From: an uncultured Acetatifactor sp.
Lineage (GTDB): Bacteria; Bacillota; Clostridia; Lachnospirales; Lachnospiraceae
Assembly: GCA_947625255.1 (NCBI GenBank)
Contig: CANQNT010000002.1
Span: forward strand, 62,001-126,000
DNA length: 64,000 nt
Direction of reading: 5' to 3'
Below, in pieces: positions 59,337-64,000 of this stretch. The number at the start of each line of letters is the position of its first letter. Positions within the stretch are counted from its first letter, which is position 1. A model generated the notes under the pieces. It was not told the DNA's origin and did not search any database. It saw nothing but the letters and a program-made list of their open reading frames with translations. Both the position numbers and the translations under genes were made by a program.

Positions 59337-60524
59337 ATGAACGCAGCGGAAGCACAGCAATGTCAGAAAGAGCTTTGGAAGAAGTATTGCGCCGATCTAA
59401 GGGATGATGAGGTTCGCAAGGCGGAGATGAAGGAAAAATGCCTTGTGTTCGGTGATGCAAAAATGAAGTTTGGGATGGAAATTATCGGAGAGCCCAGTGC
59501 CAATGGTTATCCGGTCTATATCGCCCTGCATGGCGGCGGCGAATGTCCCGTCCCGTTTATCAATGACCGTCAATGGGAGCATATGGGGATTTATTACAAG
59601 GACAGCGTAAAGAGCGGGATTTACATCAATCCCCGCGGAGTGCGTGATACTTGGGATACACACGCCAATCCGGAATCCTATCCCCTTTATGATCGTCTGA
59701 TCGAGGATTTGATCGCGTTTTATTTTGCGGACCCTAACAGAATCTATCTGATGGGATTTTCCGCGGGAGGAGATGGGGTGTATTTGGTAGGGCCCCGCAT
59801 GGCGGACCGGTTCGCGGCTCTGCACATGTCTGCGGGTCATCCCAACGAGGGCAGCATGGTTAACTTGTACCATACCCCGATCCAACTTCAGGTTGGAATG
59901 AATGATTTCGCGTATAACCGTAATCATGTGACGGTGGAGTACCAGCTTTATCTGGATCGGCTGCAGCAAGAGAATCCGGATGGTTATATTCATAATGTTT
60001 ACGTGCATGTGGGGAAACCCCATAATTTTCGGGATAACGCCCAGGAGAGTCAGCCGGTCATGATCGATAACTGTGCATGGCTGCATACCGGTCTGGTGAC
60101 CAAGAGAATGGTGGATTCCAACGCGGTGCGTTTTCTGGAGGAATTTGTCAGAAATCCGCTGCCTCAGAGAGTGATCTGGGAACTGAATACCAGGGAGTAC
60201 AGCGAGATGCGTCTGACGGACAGCTTCTACTGGCTGAGCGTGCCCAGCGATGTGGAGGATGGAATCGTGATCGTGCGCTTAGAGCCCAAGACCAACAGTA
60301 TCGTGGTGGAACGGGATGACACGAACGGCGCGGTAACGGCGCTGCTGCGGGATGGGATGTTGGATCTGGACAGGGAAATCACGGTGGTTTTCCCTGATGG
60401 AACCAAATCCGTACATCAGGTGGAGCGTTCCCGTCAGATGATGGAAGAGACGATTACGGACCGCGGAGATGAAAATTATATTTTCTCGGCCAGTCTGGCA
60501 CTTTGCAGACGCGGAGGTAACTGA
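59337..60524 (+). CDS. Alpha/beta hydrolase (esterase-like)
   Basis: A 395-residue serine hydrolase. The oxyanion stretch YIALHGGGECP, the nucleophile elbow GFSAGGDG (about 143-150) and a GKPHNFRD histidine complete a plausible triad. A C-terminal beta domain follows (about 280-390). It resembles carbohydrate esterases or polyhydroxybutyrate depolymerase-type folds. Its place between glycosidases suggests removal of ester decorations from sugars, which is inference. AAGGAG precedes the ATG. Confidence 0.75.
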   Translation: MNAAEAQQCQKELWKKYCADLRDDEVRKAEMKEKCLVFGDAKMKFGMEIIGEPSANGYPVYIALHGGGECPVPFINDRQWEHMGIYYKDSVKSGIYINPRGVRDTWDTHANPESYPLYDRLIEDLIAFYFADPNRIYLMGFSAGGDGVYLVGPRMADRFAALHMSAGHPNEGSMVNLYHTPIQLQVGMNDFAYNRNHVTVEYQLYLDRLQQENPDGYIHNVYVHVGKPHNFRDNAQESQPVMIDNCAWLHTGLVTKRMVDSNAVRFLEEFVRNPLPQRVIWELNTREYSEMRLTDSFYWLSVPSDVEDGIVIVRLEPKTNSIVVERDDTNGAVTALLRDGMLDLDREITVVFPDGTKSVHQVERSRQMMEETITDRGDENYIFSASLALCRRGGN

Positions 60525-60525
60525 G

Positions 60526-62379
60526 ATGATACTTTTGCCTTTGCCGAAAAAGCAAGTGGAGCGGGAAGGAAATCTGTTTTTGAGCATGGATTCCATGATT
60601 CTGCTGTCTCCCTCCTGTCCCAAGGGGGCGTTTGTATACGCCCGTATGCTGAAAAGTGAGATTACGAAATGGGCTGGGCTGGATCTGACCGTAGGAAAGG
60701 GAACAGAACGTGAGGGGGACATTCTGCTGTGGGTAGATGCTTCTTTGGAAGAAAATGCCTATCGTCTGGTGATTGAGGAAACGGGCGCGCGCCTGTGCGG
60801 CGGCAGTCTGAATTCCCTGGGCTGGGCGGTACAGACTTTGCGTCAGATCGTGCGTCAGTGCGCCGGTGCGCTTCCCTGCCTGGAGATTGAGGATGCGCCG
60901 GAGATCCTGAACCGTGGCTTCTATCACGACGTGACCAGAGGACGTGTTCAGACACTGGAGCATCTCAAGGAATTGGCGGATACTCTTGCATTCTATAAGA
61001 TGAATCAATTACAGCTTTATGTGGAGCATACCTACTTGTTCCGCGGAATGACGGAGCTTTGGAGGGATGAGACTCCGCTTGAGGCGGAGGAAATCCTGGA
61101 GCTGGATGATTACTGTTTCGAGAGGGGAATCGAGCTGGTGCCTTCGCTTTCCACTTTTGGACATTTATACAAGCTTCTGGGGAGCAGAAGCTATGAGGAG
61201 TTCTGCGAACTGCCTGGCAGCGCCGGAAAGCCGTTTTCCTTTAAAGACCGGATGGATCATCATACCGTGAACGTGTCCAATGGGGCGGCCATGGAGCTGA
61301 TCAAGGGCATGATCGAAGAATATATGCACTTGTTCCGTTCGGAAAAGTTCAATCTTTGCGCGGATGAGACGTTTGATCTGGGAAAAGGCAGGAGCAAGGC
61401 CCTGGCGGAAGAAAAGGGTGTGGGAACCCTCTATGTGGATTACATTATGGAACTGTTCCGGTTTCTGATCCGGCACGGCAAGACCCCGATGTTCTGGGGG
61501 GACGTGATCTGTCGTCATCCGGAACTGTTTTCCAGGCTGCCGGAGGGCGTGGTCTGCCTGAACTGGGGTTATAGTCCTACCCAGCCGGATACGGAGACGA
61601 GGATTTTGCATGAGGTGGGTGCGACCCAGTATGTCTGCCCCGGAGCCTGCGGATGGAATACCTGGATCAACGTGTTCTCCAACAGCTATCGGAATGTACG
61701 GCTGATGTCCGATTATGCGAGAAAATATGGCGCCGTCGGCGTGCTGAATACGGACTGGGGTGATTTTGGCCACATCAATCATCCGATTTTTTCCGTACCC
61801 GGACTGATTTATGGCGCGGTATTTTCCTGGGGCGGTGAAGTGCCGGATTATGAGGAACTGAATCGTCGGATTGCCATGCTGGAGTTCGGAGATTCTTCGG
61901 GAAGACTTTTGAATCTCCTGGGCAAGGTATCGGATGAGATGCGTTTTAGCTGGCACCATGCGGTAATCGTTAAGGAATGGGTGCAGCAGGGCGTCGCCAG
62001 GGAAACCATCGGGAAGTTTTTCCATGACGAGGATATGGGTAAGGCGGCTGCCAGCAATCAGGTGCTGGACGCGGTGGAAAAGGAGCTTTCTTTGGTCATA
62101 CGCAGTATGGACAGTTCCGGTCGTTGGATCATGGCGCACGCCCAGGTGGGAATCCGGATGGTACGGCTCTGGAATCAGGTGGGATTGTATCTGGAGGACC
62201 TTGACCAGGACGGTCGGGCGAAAGAGGGCTGGGACGGTTTTGCCCTCGCCGCGGGGCTGGAGGCCAATCTGCATGATTATCAGCAACTTTGGAGAAGCAA
62301 CAGCAAGGAAGGCGACCTTGCCAGAATCACGGATGTATTTTGTTGGTACGCGGATCTGCTGCGGAAGACCAGTAAATAG
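60526..62379 (+). CDS. Beta-N-acetylhexosaminidase, GH20
   Basis: A 617-residue hexosaminidase-like enzyme. The N-terminal alpha/beta domain (1-110) precedes a barrel with RGFYHDVTRGRV, QLQLYVEHTY, ELVPSLSTFGHL and CADETFDLG, whose D-E pair is the catalytic couple of GH20. WNTDWGDFGH-like NTDWGDFGHINHP follows. The ATG at 60526, one base after the hydrolase stop, has GGAGG at 60513-60517. No signal peptide. It should remove terminal GlcNAc or GalNAc. Confidence 0.88.
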   Translation: MILLPLPKKQVEREGNLFLSMDSMILLSPSCPKGAFVYARMLKSEITKWAGLDLTVGKGTEREGDILLWVDASLEENAYRLVIEETGARLCGGSLNSLGWAVQTLRQIVRQCAGALPCLEIEDAPEILNRGFYHDVTRGRVQTLEHLKELADTLAFYKMNQLQLYVEHTYLFRGMTELWRDETPLEAEEILELDDYCFERGIELVPSLSTFGHLYKLLGSRSYEEFCELPGSAGKPFSFKDRMDHHTVNVSNGAAMELIKGMIEEYMHLFRSEKFNLCADETFDLGKGRSKALAEEKGVGTLYVDYIMELFRFLIRHGKTPMFWGDVICRHPELFSRLPEGVVCLNWGYSPTQPDTETRILHEVGATQYVCPGACGWNTWINVFSNSYRNVRLMSDYARKYGAVGVLNTDWGDFGHINHPIFSVPGLIYGAVFSWGGEVPDYEELNRRIAMLEFGDSSGRLLNLLGKVSDEMRFSWHHAVIVKEWVQQGVARETIGKFFHDEDMGKAAASNQVLDAVEKELSLVIRSMDSSGRWIMAHAQVGIRMVRLWNQVGLYLEDLDQDGRAKEGWDGFALAAGLEANLHDYQQLWRSNSKEGDLARITDVFCWYADLLRKTSK

Positions 62380-62498
62380 AGTATTTGCCCCTCAGGCGGA
62401 CAATTTGTGTCGGAGCGCGGTAAATTGCCTTGACGGCGGGCGCCAATCGGAATGCGTCGCCGCCGTCGCCGCGTAAGCGCTCCAGAATGGAGATTGCG

Positions 62499-63518
62499 AT
62501 GAAGAATGAAATTATCGGATATGTAGGGAGCGGCCAGTTTAAAAAGGAGGATGCCCAGAAGCTGACGGGCATCAATCTGGCTTTTGGAGAGCTCCACAAT
62601 GATGGAAGTGTTACTGTTCAGGGCAGGATTGACAAAATCAATCTGATTCCCCGGATTCGGGAATGGAATCCCAATCTGCGCATCATTTTGTCCATGGTAC
62701 AGGCCCAGAGAGATGCGTTCACTGTCTGCTGCGCCACGGAGGAAATGCGCAGGAAAGCGGCCGCGTCTTTGGCGGAGGCCGCCGTGAAGTATGATTTGGA
62801 CGGTATTGACCTGGACTGGGAGTATCCTTGCGTCCCTTCCAACGGAAGCGCGGTATCCCCGGATGACAAGCATAATTTTACCCTGTTCTGCGCAGAGATC
62901 CGCAAGGCGCTGGATGCCATCGGCGGAAAGAAGCATTATCTGACCATCGCCGCAGGCGCGGACTTGTATTATGTGAATTGTGTGGAACTGCCCGATTTGA
63001 TGGAATATTTGGATTATATCAATGTCATGACCTATGACTTAAAGTGTGGTTTCCACGCGCTGGCCGGTCATCATACGTCCCTTTTCTCCAAGAATGCGGA
63101 TGTGTTCATGAATAGCTGTGCCCAGGCGCTGGCGGTGTTCGAGGCGGCCGGGGTGAGCGCGGATCGTCTGCTGATGGGGGCTGCCTTTTACTCCAGAAAA
63201 TGGGAGGATTTGAAAGATGATGAAAATCATGGTTTGTTGGTGCTGTGTCCTCATGGCGGCGGTTACGGACCGGATTACGAGTTGTTGGTGAAAGAGTATC
63301 TGAACAAGAACGGTTATACCGAATACTGGGATGAGGAAGCCCAGGCTCCTTATTTGTTTAATGGCTCCACGTTCCTTTCCTATGATAATCCCAGATCCCT
63401 TAAGGCCAAGGCGGAGTATTGTAAGGAAAAAGGCTACGGCGGCATTTTCTATTGGGAACATAAGTGTGACGGAACGGGAACTCTTTTGGATACCCTTTAT
63501 CAGGCATTTCAATCCTAA
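62499..63518 (+). CDS. GH18 family glycosidase (chitinase-like)
   Basis: A 339-residue single-domain barrel with the GH18 signature DGIDLDWEYP (about 102-111), whose last acidic residue is the proton donor, followed by the YINVMTYDL and MGAAFYSRKW blocks. The signature is chitinase-like, not the EndoH type. ATGGAG sits before ATG 62499; a longer in-frame start at 62430 is proline/arginine-rich. No signal peptide. Likely targets are chitobiose-containing glycan fragments. Confidence 0.88.
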   Translation: MKNEIIGYVGSGQFKKEDAQKLTGINLAFGELHNDGSVTVQGRIDKINLIPRIREWNPNLRIILSMVQAQRDAFTVCCATEEMRRKAAASLAEAAVKYDLDGIDLDWEYPCVPSNGSAVSPDDKHNFTLFCAEIRKALDAIGGKKHYLTIAAGADLYYVNCVELPDLMEYLDYINVMTYDLKCGFHALAGHHTSLFSKNADVFMNSCAQALAVFEAAGVSADRLLMGAAFYSRKWEDLKDDENHGLLVLCPHGGGYGPDYELLVKEYLNKNGYTEYWDEEAQAPYLFNGSTFLSYDNPRSLKAKAEYCKEKGYGGIFYWEHKCDGTGTLLDTLYQAFQS

Positions 63519-63539
63519 CATTGCAGCGAGAGGTATGAC

Positions 63540-64000
63540 ATGTTTTCAAAAGAATATTATGAGGAAATTAAAAAGGGCTTTGAGGAACAGCTGGCGCTTT
63601 TGGAGGAGCGAAAGCGCCGGCTTTCAGAAGAATCCGCGGATGGTATCGGGGCCCTGCGTTTGAGATTGCTGCGGGAAAAGGAAGACGAGATTCAGAATGC
63701 CCTGGCGGAGTGTGAGGAAGACGAAGCCGAGGCGCTTGTCTTCCTTTATAGCGCCATGCCCCTGAGTGACTTGCTGGATTATCCTGCGGCGCTTTTTCTC
63801 ACTTATGCCAGACATGGGGCGTTTCTCTGGAAAGAAGGTCCGTTTGCGGGGAAAGTGCCGGAAAGGATTTTCGCCAATTATGTGCTGCATTACCGGGTAA
63901 ACAATGAGGATATCGTGGATACAAGGGGCTTTTTCTATGACAGGTTGATTGACCGCGTGGCGGGAAAAGGCATGGAGGAGGCCGTTTTGGAAGCAAATTA
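63540..64000 (+). CDS. Transglutaminase-like domain protein, 5' part
   Basis: The first 153 codons of a protein that continues beyond the window. An N-terminal coiled-coil-like segment (about 5-55, rich in E, K, L and R) precedes LLDYPAALFLTYARHG, PERIFANYVLHYRVNNED and RGFFYDRLI, the typical lead-in of transglutaminase/protease-like proteins found near glycan genes. The catalytic cysteine would lie downstream and is not visible. GAGAGG precedes the ATG. Confidence 0.65.
   Translation, partial: MFSKEYYEEIKKGFEEQLALLEERKRRLSEESADGIGALRLRLLREKEDEIQNALAECEEDEAEALVFLYSAMPLSDLLDYPAALFLTYARHGAFLWKEGPFAGKVPERIFANYVLHYRVNNEDIVDTRGFFYDRLIDRVAGKGMEEAVLEAN

Overview
The window reads as chromosome of a butyrate-forming member of the Clostridia, most likely Lachnospiraceae. 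The evidence is a Bcd/Etf butyrate module, a complete S10-spc-alpha ribosomal super-operon ending in an L17 with an insertion and followed by ecfA1-ecfA2-ecfT-truA, strong AGGAGG ribosome binding sites with GTG starts, tRNA genes without encoded CCA, and a large intracellular glycosidase cluster. Genus cannot be fixed from sequence alone.

Layout. 0-4.4 kb: hbd, bcd, etfB, etfA (crotonyl-CoA to butyryl-CoA with electron bifurcation), closed by a strong terminator. 4.4-8.6 kb: a CYTH protein, a histidine phosphatase, a membrane-anchored EIIA-Glc-like protein that lacks both catalytic histidines, and a PAPS-reductase-like/ParB-like pair of the IbrA/IbrB type. 8.6-9.1 kb: tRNA Arg-His-Gln-Lys cluster. 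9.1-12.3 kb: an A+T-richer accessory stretch with a decayed HTH gene and a GntR-ABC operon with its own dyad operator and tiny membrane protein. 12.3-15.8 kb: AraC regulator, ABC exporter, remnant of a MATE pump, tRNA-Leu. 15.8-19.9 kb: metal region, with a yybP-ykoY (Mn2+) riboswitch ahead of a CaCA cation antiporter, convergent with feoAB. 20.2-26.6 kb: an Opp/Dpp-type ABC importer with a fused double ATPase, translationally coupled to malQ. 26.7-28.7 kb: a 2-isopropylmalate synthase fused in frame to an AraC-type DNA-binding domain. 28.8-31.3 kb: a lone tyrosine recombinase and an RlmI-like methyltransferase.

31.4-48.4 kb is the ribosomal super-operon (rpsJ to rplQ, including secY, adk, map, a KOW protein, infA, rpmJ and rpoA), with long leader-like regions before rpsJ and before rpsM. 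48.8-52.6 kb holds the ECF transporter energizing module and truA, with a 37-bp tandem repeat between ecfA2 and ecfT. 52.9-64 kb holds GH38 alpha-mannosidase, GH2 beta-galactosidase, an alpha/beta hydrolase, GH20 hexosaminidase, GH18 hydrolase and the start of a transglutaminase-like protein. None has an evident secretion signal, which suggests cytosolic trimming of imported glycans.

The most unusual items are the LeuA-AraC fusion, the histidine-less EIIA protein, the IbrA/IbrB-like pair, two minisatellite-like repeats (in the feoB linker and between ecfA2 and ecfT), and the undescribed-looking ribosomal leaders. Family names come from recognising motifs by eye; no database search was run.
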